The translations under genes were made by a program, and so were the position numbers. This document shows, one piece after another, positions 9,856-21,477 of a DNA stretch of 64,000 nucleotides. The stretch spans positions 73,815,157 to 73,879,156 of the forward strand of contig CM031596.1 of assembly GCA_018398815.1 (NCBI GenBank). The letters are read 5' to 3'. The DNA is from Conus ventricosus. Its lineage: Eukaryota; Mollusca; Gastropoda; Neogastropoda; Conidae. Within the stretch, counting starts at the first letter, position 1. Every line of letters starts with the position of its first letter. Below the pieces are notes generated by a model. That model worked only from the letters and a program-made list of their open reading frames with translations, was not told the DNA's origin and did not search any database.

Positions 9856-10644
9856 TGTATGCGTTGTGTGTTTTCAGTCTAGAGCCATATAGTATATACT
9901 AAGCTATGTTGGGGTTATTGTGTTTTCCAGGTATGCTGTGATCACCCTGAGAGAGCTGACAGAACAGGCGGTTTTTATGTTGGTTCCAACTCCTTGAGGA
10001 AACAAAATCTTCAAGCCCATGACCAGTCTGCTAAACATTTGGAGTGCCTTGCTGCATCAAGACCAGCCTTGCAACTGAACCAGGGTCCTCTGCCTGCGCA
10101 AATCATGCAAATGGAAGCTGGTTTGAAAGATCAAATGTGCATTCTCTTCAATACGGCTTACCACGTGGCAAAGGAAGAGCTTCCATTCTCAGTCTACCCA
10201 TCGATGCTTAAATTACAACGTAAAAATGGACTGGATGTTGGAAGGGTTACTTGATGGCTCGTGCCTGTTCAAGATTTCTTGAAGACATCTACTGGGACTT
10301 GATGGAACCACACATCCAAAACATCAAAGCAGCCAAATTAATCAGTATCCTTGTAGATGCGTCCACCGACAGCAGCACCAGGGACTTGATTGCTGTTTAT
10401 GTCCGCCACACTGTTAATGGTCACCCAACCAATACTTTCGTGGCTGTGGAGGAACTCCAACATTGCAATGCTGAGGGGTACATGGAAGCTATCGACAGAG
10501 CTCTGCGTGCCATAGGACTGGATGACTGGAAGGAGAGAACAGTAGGCTTTGGCTCAGATGGAGCTGCTGTAATGGTGGGATCTACAAGTGGTGTTTCTAC
10601 ATGACTGAGAGCAGACATTCCATGGCTTGTCAACATCCAATGTT

Positions 10645-11335
10645 CAGGGTGGGAATTCTCCTCGGATCCGCGGAATTCCGCGGTAGAAGCAAAAGATTTC
10701 CTCGGATTTGAAATGTTATTTCCTCGGAAAATGAAATTCGCGGAGATAGGGCCTACCTCTTGTTCGGTTACGGTCGATTTCGGTAATCAGATGGCCTGTC
10801 TAGCAGGATACAGTAGGCCTATATCCGGCGCTAAGAACTGTGGGATACATTCAAAAATGGCGTACCGACGAGACATCGTAAAGCGCGGGCTTCAGAAATT
10901 TGACGAAAGCAACATAAAAAATCCATGGAGATGGGAGTGGATGGAGAAGACAGCAGACAACGAAAGGCTGTGTACATTCATGAGAAAAATTCTGGCTCCT
11001 GGACTCGCTTTTTGTTCTCTGTGTGAAAAAGAAGTCAACCACTCCAGTCGTGGGCTTGTTGCACTGCAAGACCACGTGAAATGGATATCCAGTAAACGAA
11101 AGCAGGCATCCATTTCAATGTTCTTTTTTTCGAAGTAGGGTGAGTATTTTTGTAATGTTTGCATGTGATCTATAGATGAAACCGTGCCCAAAAAAAAACA
11201 TATTTTATGCTCTCTGAATGTTTCATTTATTTGCCCAAAATACACCAGATTGCACAGATACGCATCCTTAAGAAAAAAATTTCCCGGACCCCCCTAGATT
11301 TCCTCTTTTTTGTCTGTTACCAGTTCCCACCCCTG
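10645..11335 (+). mobile_element. Element D, 691-bp hAT-like MITE nested in the element C transposase
   Basis: The termini are CAGGGTGGGAATTC and TTCCCACCCCTG (imperfect inverted repeat) with a perfect 6-bp duplication AATGTT (10639-10644 and 11336-11341). Excision restores the coding order of the element C transposase. The left end contains CCTCGG/CCGCGG words repeated about four times. Confidence 0.9.
10857..11138 (+). pseudogene. Transposase N-terminal exon remnant in element D
   Basis: Ninety-three residues, ATG 10857 to TAG 11136-11138: MAYRRDIVKRGLQKFDESNI then NPWRWEWMEKTA and FCSLCEKEVNHSSRGLVALQ DHVKWISSKRK. It has the finger's Cys pair (CSLC) and the first His, but the final His position is altered. 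No downstream transposase exon exists, so it is a lone first exon. Open across its whole length. Confidence 0.6.
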
Positions 11336-12805
11336 AATGTTTTGCCCATGGCCTAGAACTTGCTGCAATGGATGCCATCAAAGCTAAGGAGCAAATGAAA
11401 AAGATTGACACAATGCTGCATGGACTCTTCAAGCACTACCAGTATTCTCCGAAGGCATGGCGTGAACTTCAGCAGGTGGCTGAAGCACTGCAGGTGAAGG
11501 TGTGGAAGCCTGCTAACTTGGGAGGTACCCGATGGCTGCCTCACATTCAGAAAGCTCTCTCAACAGTCCTCAAAAATTACCGACCACTGATTACACATCT
11601 CCAGCACACAGCAGAGTCAGGCTCTGCATCAGCCATCATGGTGGGCCGATCAAGACAGGCATCTTCCTTGCTGAAAGACCACAGGCAGCTGCTGTATCTC
11701 CACCTCATTCTAGACATTCTGGAATCGCTCAGCAGTTTCAGCCTCAAGCTTCAGGCCGATTCAATGACACTACCAAAGCTGCTGCTGTACTTTGAAACAA
11801 CTCTCCTGACACTCATCAGCTTCAGAACAACTCCTGGGGAAAATCTTCGATCGTACCTGCTTGTTTCAGAAGGTGGGACATTTGATGGTGTCAACCTGAC
11901 ATATTTCGGCGAGGACGAGACTGAAGCTTTCAACAGAAGTAAACTGGACCTGTTGGAGTGTGTATCAACAGCCCTTGAAAACAGGTTCAAGACTAACAAC
12001 CTGCTGAAGGCTGCAGCCAAGGTGATGGACCCCAGGGAGTGGCCACAGGACCCCGAGGACCTTGCTTGTTTTGGAGGGCAGGAAATGAACACTCTTCTCG
12101 CCCACTTTGGAGAGGTTCTTACAGACATGGCTGCAACATCGGAGCTGCAAGGAGGGCAGAGTGGATGAGGCTGAAGACAACAGTGAAAAGACTGTCTGCC
12201 AATTCCCAGAAGCCAGAAATGTGGGAGCAGTTTCTGGCAGATGAAGACAGGATGCAAGAATTTCCAAATCTCTTGATGTTGATGGACATTGTTCTGGTTC
12301 TGCCAATCTCCACAGCCAGCTGCGAGAGGGGCTTCTCTACAATGAAAAGGGTGAAGAGCGACTGGCGGAGCCGTTTGAACACCAGCACTCTGTCAAGACT
12401 GATGTACATCTCCATAGAGGGTCCTGATGTGGATGAGTACAACTGCATGCGAGCTCTCCATCGATGGTGGGAGGAGGGACAGAGGAAGCGAAAACCTGTT
12501 GGCTGGAACTGAATCAATGTAAGCCATGATGACATTTTGAATTGTTGTTTGGTGTTGTTGTTTGTGTCCTTACAGACCTTGTAAGTTCATAATTATCATG
12601 CTTGCCTTGTTTTAGGTAGGCTAGTCTATGTAATTGAGTTAACTAAGTGCATGTTATTTTCTCCGCCGTTTGAACTTTCCTAGAAAGGAAAAAGATGCGC
12701 TTAAACTCAGTTTTAACCTCGGTCCTCGGGCAAGTGGTTCAAATTGGGGGGCAGGTAAAAGATTTGTCAGGTAGTAAAAAAAGTTACTGTCCTACCCTGT
12801 GTTGG

Positions 12806-12960
12806 TCTCTCCCTTTGGCAGATGCTTCATTGCGCTGGTGCCACTTGATCAGGATTACCCTTAGGGCAAGGCGCTGTTTGTAGGGCAAAACTCCCAGGCA
12901 TAGGTCTACGACTTCAACCCTGGAGCACATGAGGTTACTGCAGTTTCCACTTCTGCTGCT
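12806..12960 (-). repeat. Possible tRNA-derived SINE (minus strand)
   Basis: The reverse strand reads GCTCCAGGGTTGAAGTCG near 12910, which resembles a B box, followed by a body ending TGGCACCAGCGCAATGAAGC. The A box is not clear. Element C inserted at its edge. Confidence 0.3.
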
Positions 12961-13081
12961 TTCCTATGCTCATTTCCCTCACAGCATCTACTACGCATAT
13001 CCTGTCAGTTGCAGTCCCTGCATGCATGTGTTGCACAACTTTTCAGATATAGGTGAACGCACGCACACACACACACACACA

Positions 13082-13123
<42 letters not shown>

Positions 13124-13342
13124 GGAATAAAATGAAATGCAAAGTTTGTAAATATTGTTTTATTGCAAATGAGTAAAGTGGGATCCTTGCTGACAAATGC
13201 AAGGTCTAATTAGTTTTCACTGTCATGAGTCAGTTTTGTGGGTTTCTTTCAGTTGTAATAGTTGCATTCCTTTGCATTTTATTTTATTGTTTTGCTATGA
13301 AAGTGTTGCTAATGAACATAATGTTGCTGGGTGTGTGTTCAG

Positions 13343-13436
13343 CCAAGGGTTCCCGTGCAAGGCCTTGCTCATATTGTTCCACCCAGTGAGCCAGACTCGC
13401 AGATACCCACCTGCCTCAACTTCGCTTCTAGTCCAG
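13343..13436 (+). CDS. ANKHD1: Mask exon: linker after ankyrin block 1
   Basis: The acceptor is gtgtgttcag at 13342 and the donor is TCCAG|gtcagt. Phase 0 in and one base out. The peptide begins PRVPVQGLAHIVPPSEPDSQ, and the PRVP...VPP.EPD spacing matches the human ANKRD17 linker just after block 1. The exon is only 94 nt and lies 9 kb from the previous one. The intervening intron is filled by three hAT elements and their nested copies. No domain is expected here; the segment is low-complexity linker. Confidence 0.82.
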
Positions 13437-14831
13437 GTCAGTTTTTGTGAATGTTTAATCACTTTGTTTTCATCAAGGTGGTGATCTGATACACATTATG
13501 CTTTATTGCTGACTGTGTGAATGGTGTATCAGAAAGACTGTATCAGTGTTAAATTGCTATTTCATCTGTCTGCCATTTTTCTTCCAACAAACAAACCATT
13601 CATTGAAGGTGATTATATTTTGTTTCCATTCATGTTATGTTTTTGTTCTTGCTGCCACCACTTGAAATCTGTTTTTTAAAAAGCTCCAATGGTTTTTGGG
13701 AAAAAATACACATGGACGAAAAAATGTATTTGGTGAACATTCATCATGAACTTGTAAATGAATGTTTACAATTATTAGTCAGAACCCCAGCAGTACACAG
13801 ATATATACATGAACATGGAGAAAAAAAGTCAGCTGTGAAATGTTTTCTTTCTTTTTTTTTGTAATTGATGGGACATTTTTTGTTGTTGTAATCAGTAGTC
13901 CTGTTTCTTGAGCTTAGAGGACACTCTAAAATTTTTCAAGATACAAATCATTATCTGTATCTGGGAGAACGGCCTTCCATTTTCTGTGGGCTGCTGCCTT
14001 GGATAATACCAAAAAGTGATTCAGAACACTTCAAGGTATGACAGAAGACTTAGGTAGGGTATGTATAGTTTGAATGACCATATTTGGAGTTGCTAGAGGA
14101 TTGAGGAACACAACACAGCAAACTTGGAATCGAAGCTTAGTGTTTATTGATGAGAGCACAAACATCAAAAGAGAGATCATGAATGATGTTGCCAAATTTT
14201 TCAGTAGAGATTATCATGCAGCATGTTAGGAGCAGAAAAGAAGACCAGCCTGCAGAATAATCCTCCATGGTAACATTAGGGAGTTGAAACATGATAAGAG
14301 CTTGGATAGATAATTGCAGTACAGTGAGCTGAGCTAACAGTGGTATACATAGAATGAAAGGATAAGGACAGTTACAGGATGAAGACGGTAACAGCCCTAA
14401 CTCTTGGGGTCATTTACCACACAGATATGCAAGAACTGTATTCAAAGGCAGTAACTGAAAGCAAGAGCTCTTCTGTGGCCGAGATGTTTTTTGTCCACTT
14501 ATAGAAAAGAACAACAGCGATGACAAAATTGTCAGTAGTATGAAGTTTAATAGATCATTCTTATCGATTTTGCCACAAGTTTTTTGCGCTGCAGGAGATC
14601 ATGTTTAAATTGACCAACACAATGAGAAAATGAACTCTTGTTTGATGTAGATCGTCCTGGTAAAAGAGCATAGTGACACTGGACACATGGAAATTGTCTG
14701 ACTTAGGCAGTCGTGATTTTAAAAAGAAAAGTTTTTTTAAGGTGATCGGACACAACTGACCTTTAGCAGACCACTGATTTAGGCGAAAGAAAGCTACAAA
14801 AATAATTGTTCAAGCAACAGCTCTAAATACT

Positions 14832-15005
14832 GATTTGAATGTACATTTTAGTTTGTGTAAAGTTACAATGGAACATTTCAGTTGATAGTTATGCCATGGT
14901 AAGTGTACTAGCCAAACAGGGAGTATAATACAGACTCCGCATATTTGAATGTACATTTTAGTTTGTGTAACGTTACAGTGGAACATTTCAGTTGATAGTT
15001 GTGCC
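14832..15005 (+). repeat. Direct duplication of ~63 bp, 110 bp apart
   Basis: Both copies contain TTTGAATGTACATTTTAGTT and GGAACATTTCAGTTGATAGT. Between them is GGTAAGTGTACTAGCCAAAC, which also occurs in similar form at about 38275-38300, followed in both by AGGGAGTAT. Confidence 0.8.
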
Positions 15006-15123
15006 CTTGTTCAGGCCCTGTAGTGTGACATTTTTTGCAGAGAATGTTTCCATTTCTTTTTGTTGAATAGATTTTTCATGATTTTGCTCATATCGGTATT
15101 CAGAAAGTTTTTATTTTACTTTA

Positions 15124-15828
15124 ATTCGCTACATTAGAGCCACACCAGATTACCTCCAAATTTGGGTTTTGGGTTTTTTGGTGCATTGTGTGTCTTTTCA
15201 TGGTCTTATCAAGAGCTCCAAACCTGGTGATGTGATGTTGCATAATAGCAGAGATAAAGCGAAAAAAAACACTTGTGGCACAGAGCAAGATTACCTATGT
15301 GTTTGGAGCAACAGCGGAACACCCGGCTTTAACCAACTGTGCTGAGAAAGAGGATATGTTAAGGAAAGGAAGGGAGGGTAGGCTACCTCTGTACACTTGG
15401 CTGATACTCTTCCTGCTGTGAAAGATGCTGGCAGCAGGAGAGGGAAAACGTCTGCCTTCCTCATTACACTGATTTATGGCCTGCTCTGCCATGTGGGAGG
15501 GGAGAGGCTAGGACGGTCAGATAAAGAGCGCGCTACACCAGGCTTACTACTGGAAGTCTGGTTTGCTCCAAATTATGAAGAGCCCTGCGAGGCAGTTTTC
15601 AAGCAAGGAATGACTATTTTTTGTAAATGTGTGTTTTTAAGTTTTCTGTTGAATACTATTTGATGCTGCTAACAGCACTTATACATTACAACTTGAACTT
15701 GAACCATTGTGAGTTATGTGACTATAGAAGTACTCGTGTGACTTCTGCCATTGTTTAAAAACTTCAAGTGGGCATTTCTCAAATCTGCCATTTTGGAGAT
15801 GAACCGGTGTGCCTCTGAAGTAGCGAAT
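15124..15828 (+). mobile_element. 705-bp TIR element, copy 1
   Basis: It begins ATTCGCTACATTAGAGCCAC and ends CTCTGAAGTAGCGAAT. The ends form an imperfect inverted repeat of about 35 bp (TCGCTAC.T.AGAG.CACACC ... CTCCAAA). Copy 2 lies reversed at 40937-41638. It encodes no known domain. One frame (APNYEEPC.AVFKQGMTIFCK) is shared by both copies. The target duplication is unclear. Confidence 0.8.
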
Positions 15829-16254
15829 TTATGTATGTTGCATGACCACAGTGAAAAAAAAGAAGTGAATGACGATTTTTATATGGTAGGAAACGATACA
15901 ACACTAACACACTTGTCAATGATTATGTAGTATTATCCCATGTTTGATGAACCTCTGGATAAATTTTTAGATAAAAATAATATTTCAAAAAGATATAATA
16001 GTTTTCAACCAAACGTGGCTTTTCCTTGTTTGGTGAGAACAGCAGCTGCTGCCAACACAGAGAACATGGTTTACTTATATTGAAAGTTACTTTTTGGAAT
16101 ACAGTCACGCAAATTTACGGATTGACAAGTCTGATAATGAAAGAGCAATGATGGTGGGTTGATAAATATAGACGAGTTTGGAATTAAAAGGTGAAATGTC
16201 TTTACTGGAAGTACATGTACAATGTGTGTGTATGCGTGTGCATTTGTGTAACAG

Positions 16255-16441
16255 GCAAGGTATCTGAGCGTCCTGGTGGGGGAAAGCAGCGGGGAAAAGG
16301 GCTGTTGCAGCCAGTGGGGGAGTGGAAGGCAGACCGGTGGTGGGTAAGACCAACAACACTGTGATAGCTGACACCCATCAGCAAATGAACCATGATGGTG
16401 GTGGTCTGTCTGAGCTCACAGATGAGAAGGCCACAGAGAAG
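16255..16441 (+). CDS. ANKHD1: Mask exon: poorly conserved linker (possible 1-nt frameshift)
   Basis: The donor AAG|gtaaag at 16442 is strong, and the last 43 codons (16311-16441, ASGGVEGRPVV ... ELTDEKATEK) are open. The best acceptor is tgtgtaacag at 16254, which completes the split Gly codon and gives GKVSERPGG. Joining it to the downstream frame needs one more G in the five-G run at 16278-16282. The alternative is a weaker acceptor (ttgcag, 16310), which also fits the phase and needs no frameshift. Little homology is expected in this linker, so the call rests on phase, splice sites and Lys/Gly/Ser-rich composition. Confidence 0.55.
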
Positions 16442-16495
16442 GTAAAGTAGGAAAAGATTTTATTTTGTACTGTACCCTGTTGATGAGTAAGTCTT

Positions 16496-16620
16496 ATTCA
16501 TGTATCATCTGCCCTGGTGCAGTGGATAGTGCTGCATGCTTTTGGGGTGGCAGGTTGTGCATTGGAGTCCCATCAGTGACTTTAATTTGAGGGATTTTTC
16601 ATTACCATTTGATTAGCTTA
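16496..16620 (+). repeat. tRNA-derived SINE head (Ser/Leu-like)
   Basis: GCCCTGGTGCAGTGGATAGT resembles an A box, and GGTTGTGCATTGGAGTCCC a degraded B box about 45 nt later, followed by GGGATTTTTCATT. The layout matches the minus-strand SINE at 57341-57480. Confidence 0.5.
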
Positions 16621-17183
16621 TGCCAAGAGAGCTATTGGAAGACTGGACATGTAATACCTTTTATAAGGGAATGCTCAGTCATGCTGGTTCTGTAACTGAA
16701 TTATTGCCATCAGTAGGAGGCTTACTGGGTGCAGGGTTTTTATTGCTTCAGGAATAGGCAGATTTCATTGAAATAGAAAAATGAAGGTCAGTGTAAGCTA
16801 ATATTCAAGGGGTGCAAAAAATAAAATCAGGAAAAAAAAAATCATGTGAGAAGAAAGTGACAGTGCAATCTTGAAAGCACTGGTTGTGTTTTTGGTATGC
16901 TAGGAGACAGTGCTGCTCTAACAGAATTTGTGTAAACTACTTTTGGAGAATGGGCTGTTGCCGCTTTACATACCCTGTTGAAATAAGGTAACGTCACTCT
17001 CTGGAATTGTACATCTGCAAGAGGCATCAAAGCGAAAAAAGTGGAACAAAGATGCATGAACATCGGTTGGACAGAAAGGTTAGTGATTGCTGTCTTGATG
17101 CTCAGGTTTGTGTTAGATGGCAGCATTTTGAAAGCAAGTTTAACATTTTGTGAGGGGATATTGTGTGTCTGGCAGTGGTAGTT

Positions 17184-17804
17184 GGGGGAGGGGGGGGTGT
17201 GGGGGGGGGGGGGGGGGTGCAAACTTACTGGAAACTGTTGGAATATCAGGGATTTCTATTTCTCCTTACTGAAACTTGCGAATGGTGGCTTGTCTCCTGC
17301 AGTTGGTAACCGCATGACACCTGATGTAGATTGCTCAATGATTGCTGAGACTGCAAAAGGACGAACCGGGATGTGAATGTATCTGGGGAAGCTGGATTGA
17401 GCTGTGTGGTAGTCATGATGTTGGGAGATATGGAAGATGGTAAGGGGGAAAAAAAATCTTACTGATACAGGTTTTCCTTTAAAAAAATTTGGTGGGGGGG
17501 GGGGGGGGGGTGGGGGGGGGGGGGGGGGGGGGATAGGATAGAAGATATTGGTTTTGTTTTTTCATGTGAATCACACTTAGCAGCAAAATGTATAGGTATT
17601 CAAGATGATCAGAAAATGTTGCACGCAAGTGTGAATCAGTCATTGAAAAAAAGAAAAAAATGCGTAAAAGGTATCAAACAAATTTTAATGTCGTCTTACA
17701 TGAAGGTGTGAGATGACTAGAAGACAGCTGACCATGCTTATATCCAGAGCTTGAGGCATTGTTTGTAATCTACTGTTTGTGAATAGTGGGTGTTGGGGAG
17801 AGAA

Positions 17805-17836
<32 letters not shown>
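17184..17836. repeat. Cluster of three long G-tracts
   Basis: Three G-runs on the + strand at about 17184-17217, 17488-17532 and 17806-17836, with single T interruptions. They can form G-quadruplexes in the sense pre-mRNA. Lengths in an assembly are unreliable. Confidence 0.85.
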
Positions 17837-17838
<2 letters not shown>

Positions 17839-18282
17839 AGTAAAGAGAAATCAGCTCTAGCAGTTTGTTCTGTGAACACTTTGCAATGGTTTGTTTTGAT
17901 TTTTCTAAAACATTTAGTTGTTTTTCACAAATACTTATAAGTCCAAATGTATGCTTTTAACCACTTGGTAGAACTAAAACTGAGGGAACCAGTATGTTGC
18001 CTTGTGAGCACTCCCGTTTTCACACCCGATTGTCACATTGGTTCTGTTTTAGATAAAAATAAACACCTTGGATTTTCTAAAATGTCTAGTCCTGATCTCA
18101 TAAGTATTCAGAATTTGTTCTACTGGCACAGCTCTGCAAATTTCAAGGCAGTTCTTCATAATGTCATTCAATTGTAATTTTCCACAAGATGAAAAACAAG
18201 AGGGGAAAGGAGAAAGTACAAGAGAAAAAAAAAGAACTTGTGTAAATCGTGGACAAAGACTTAACAGATAGTTACAGGGACC

Positions 18283-18365
18283 AGAATAGCTTAGCTGGTA
18301 GAATGCCAGACTTGTTATCCTGGTGATGTTAGGGTTGTGATTTCGAGTTGACGCTTCGCTTTTTT
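18283..18365 (+). repeat. Degenerate tRNA-like SINE head
   Basis: GAATAGCTTAGCTGGTAGAA resembles a tRNA 5' half with A box, with a weak B box GGTTGTGATTTCGAGTT about 45 nt later. No full cloverleaf, so SINE or tRNA pseudogene. Confidence 0.45.
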
Positions 18366-20710
18366 GGTGTAGGATGATATTTTTTTACCTTCCCCTGGAC
18401 TTAGCATTGTTCTGACTCAATTTCCTGAAAAATTCTTCAAACGAGACTGTAAACTGCAGTTTTGTGTATGAACATGTGCATAACATTTTGCACACATATA
18501 AAATCCCATCACCAGTTCTTGGAAGGGAAGGCCAGTATGGCCATTGGTATAGATGATTGGTTACATGTAGCATGCATCCTGCATGAAAAGTCATAATCTG
18601 GAAGAAAGAAAGTTGAGCGATTTGATGTTGACTGATCAAGATGGAATATGATGATTAACAAGGGTGACATACGTGGTAAGCTTTCCTCTTTCGCCTGACA
18701 CTACTGACAGTCAAAAAAGTAATAGACTTTGATATCATTGCTGCAGAATTCTTATGTTCTTGTGTGTTTTTTTTTTATTTCTACAGAAGTCATGCCACAT
18801 TGCTTTTGTGTGCTGAAAACTTCAGGGATTAAATCCCATGCCCTTCAGAGCAATTTTGCTATTTTTAAACACATTTGCTACACATACTTCCAGTTTCAGC
18901 TGAAATGAAATGATGTTCAATTGTTGAGAAGTAAAAAGGAAATGTACCCACCCCCACATCCCCCGTCATTATACTATATATGGTTGTTTTCTATTGTGAC
19001 TGACATTATCTGCAACCTGTACATCCCCCCTCCTTTGTACTATTCATGCTGCTTGTTTTCTATTTTGACTGTTTGGGACTATCTGTCACCTGTTTGAGAA
19101 CTTCAAGACAAAATGGCAGAATGAAATATTATTGAGCACACTTTGTACCATCCTTTTATTTTCAAAAGAAGAAAAATGCACTGATCTCAATTATTAAGTG
19201 TCTGTAATGCACAGGTTGCTCAGATTTCAGCCTTTTTTCTTCTTTTTTTTTCTTTTTTTTTTTATTTTTTAACAAAGCATTTCCTCTACCTTCTTAGACG
19301 AGACTACAATGCTGATGCACAGTTCTTCCAACATACTTAGATAAACAACTTTTTGTTATGTCTGACCATTACTATTAAGTAGAGTAATGGTTGCCTGGGC
19401 TTGTTACTGATGTCGTGTATGGTTGGTAGGGCTGTTACAATAATAGTGATGATTAAAAATAATATTGTAAAGGTTCCTCTTGGTCTGTTTAAGAACGCAT
19501 GACACCATGGAATAATATATTGACCTTTGTCTTGATTATTCATACTGTTATGTAAATTTCCTGCGAGTTGCTACTGCTTTTATTCAGCCGTTTTTGTTAC
19601 TGTCCTTTGTGTTGCTGTCTCTGGTTTGTAAAAAGAAATGAAAACAGTCGGTTGGATGGAGAAGACAAGTGAAGAGGTGAAGTCAGCATATTTTTGCTTT
19701 ACTGCAGATAATGTTGTTTTTGTTTGTTTGTTTGTTTATGTTGGAAACAAAACTTCTCCCAAACATATCGGCACTAAGCAGAGAAGTGATCACTGAACTA
19801 ACTCAATGAAATTCAGAAGAAACATGCTTTTAGCAGGTGTCAACATTGTTGAAGATGTGCTTTGAGACTTGTCAATGAAAGAGATGGTTTCTTTGTTCGT
19901 TCGGTTTTTTTTTTTTTTGCATTTTACTAGTCGGTATATTTTTGTTTATAGAATTCTGGAGTAGAGGCCGTCTTGGTTTATTGCCCACTTTTTTTTGTTT
20001 CCCGTGATCTTGTTTGAGGTATTTTTTAAAAACCATAATGGAGTGCATGTAAATTTACCCAGATATTGAGATGCCATCTATGAGCATCTAGAAGTCTTTG
20101 AAAGACGTTTATGTTTACTGATTTCTGTAGGTAAGCTTTTGGTTGATAGTAAATAGAACATATGCAGAAAGGCAGATTGAACAGATGGTTTTTGCTTTCT
20201 ATCACCTTCAAAGCTGTTCGCATTGCAGTCTGATGGTTTTAGTGATATTTGGAAAGAAATATTTCACTTGTTGGTATTGGAAACTGTTGGATGTAATCTT
20301 TAAGTCTGCAAGAGTGAGGTAATAGATTGATATAATAGAGTATGTAGGCATATGAATGCAAATGTTTTGAGCATATCCTCTTCCAAGTTGATAGTTTACC
20401 CATAACATAACATGTTACATAATAATGAGAAATGGTCAGGTATTACTCATGAGTCATGTATACACCTGAAATAATGCATGAATGTCTGTGTGTGTATGTG
20501 TGTGTGTGCATTAAAATGGAAACAGTTATTGTCTGAGGTATTTGGGAACAAGGAGTGTCAAATGTTTCATTACTGGCAAAAAAAAGCAGTGATCCAGAGA
20601 ACCTTTTGCGTATTTGGCCTTTTTGTGTGTGCATATGTTAGTGTACACCATTCTTTCATGGGTATGGGGCAGATAAGGATTTGGGTGATGCACGTGTGTG
20701 TGTATGTCAG

Positions 20711-20833
20711 GTGGAGGCCATCATTAACAATATCATGGCAAAGGAACTGCTAGATCACAGTGGGGGCAGCAAAGAGGAGCAGTTCAAGCGGCAGATTCTG
20801 GAGGAGCTGCAGAAGGTGAACAAACACCATCTA
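20711..20833 (+). CDS. ANKHD1: Mask exon: helical linker segment
   Basis: The acceptor is gtgtatgtcag at 20710 and the donor is CTA|gtaagc at 20834. Forty-one codons, phase 0 on both sides. The peptide VEAIINNIMAKELL...QILEELQKVNKHHL is charged and helical. It resembles the family segment that starts near ISAIEKAQLKSLELI and ends with ILKELQKVERQL. Together with the next exon it forms a predicted coiled coil. A few dozen residues of the vertebrate linker between this exon and the previous one were not found and may be missing in this lineage or carried by a micro-exon. Confidence 0.88.
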
Positions 20834-21477
20834 GTAAGCTACTATTCCCAACACTGCACATGCACTGCTGTGTCCCATTTGCATGGAGGAGTCTGTGTAG
20901 TGATTAGCGTTTTGTTTGACTTTCTAACAACCAGTGGTGTTATACTTCTTCCTGAGCTGTTGTATTGTCGGAATGGTGCTCAGTTTGTTCTTTCGCTGTC
21001 CAGAGTTTAAAAAAAAAAAAAAAGAACAAGCTCTCTCCCAATCCATAGTGAGAGAATGTTAACAATGCCTTGTCTGTGGTTTTTTTTTTTTTTTAACTGA
21101 CTATTGCTTTATTTTGATAACTAAATTTCAGAAACTTTTGAAAAGCCAGATATTAAATGAAATATTAAATGAATTCAAGTTTGGGCCAAAATTTTTCAAG
21201 TTACACATTGCGTTTTCATGAAAGCATTCAATTGAAGTCAAATTTGATACCTTCAAGTGATGGTTTTTAGATGAAAAGGTTGTTAATGTCTACACTAGGC
21301 AAAAAGGAGTCGAATGAAACTCCAGTGTATGTTAAGGCTTCATCTGTTAAAGAATTAAAATTTTGTCTTAGGTGATGATGGAAGGAAAAATTGGTACGAA
21401 GGGAGATTGTGTTTGTGTCAGACAGATCTGTGCAGCTAGTTGAACAGGCTTTTTTCTTTCCTTTTCTTTTTTCCTTT

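Larger units (their letters stand above)
9176..12511 (+). pseudogene. hAT transposase (ZNF862-like), inactivated (element C)
   Basis: Exon 1 is 9176-9433 (MAENAEKAVECATKQTKKPR ... LMTCT, donor gtgagt). The intron is mostly GT microsatellite. Exon 2 begins at 9931 after tgttttccag, completing a finger CTVC...H (AHDQSAKH). Next come ILVDASTDSS and GFGSDGAAVMVG (catalytic Asp regions), PWLVNIQC interrupted by element D, then MDAIKAKEQMKKIDTM and RWLPHIQKAL, and the dimerisation motif LPISTASCERGFSTMKRVKS. Lesions: a 1-nt loss near 10245, a TGA at about 10603 that looks like a CpG-decayed Arg codon, the D insertion, and a frameshift near 12160. Domain order is that of ZNF862/KIAA1586-like hATs. 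Confidence 0.9.
8827..12799 (+). mobile_element. hAT-type element C, near full length, host of nested element D
   Basis: The 17-bp terminal repeats CAGGGAAGGACAGTAAC / GTTACTGTCCTACCCTG differ at one position, and the 6-bp duplication is TGTTGG (8821-8826 and 12800-12805). Length 3973 bp including the 691-bp element D. Its left end has a GC-rich set of GGGCAGG / CTGCCC words in both orientations, different from the A/B family. It holds the only near-complete hAT transposase in the window. Confidence 0.92.
4352..13342 (+). other. Intron of Mask filled by hAT elements
   Basis: 9.0 kb. It holds hAT A (4570-8452) with B nested inside, hAT C (8827-12799) with D nested inside, a SINE-like piece near 12806-12960, and an AC microsatellite at about 13061-13121 just upstream of the next exon. 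Little non-TE sequence remains. Confidence 0.85.
13437..16254 (+). other. Intron of Mask
   Basis: 2.8 kb. It holds a ~63-bp direct duplication (14832-14895 and 14942-15005) and copy 1 of a 705-bp TIR element (15124-15828). The rest is AT-rich and unremarkable. Confidence 0.8.
16442..20710 (+). other. Intron of Mask
   Basis: 4.3 kb. It holds a tRNA-like SINE head at about 16496-16575, long G-tracts at 17184-17217, 17488-17532 and 17806-17836, a tRNA-like stretch at 18283-18365, a ~75-bp duplicated block at about 18950-19100 (CATCCCCC...TTTTCTATT.TGACT), and otherwise AT-rich sequence. Confidence 0.75.

Noticed and set aside
11751..12306. Minus-strand frames of 168 and 113 residues
   Set aside because: Antisense shadows of the element C transposase.
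17250..17376. Possible extra Mask exon after cctgcag at 17301
   Set aside because: The frame with NRMTPDVDCSMIAETAKGRT has no good donor, does not match the family and would add a stop.
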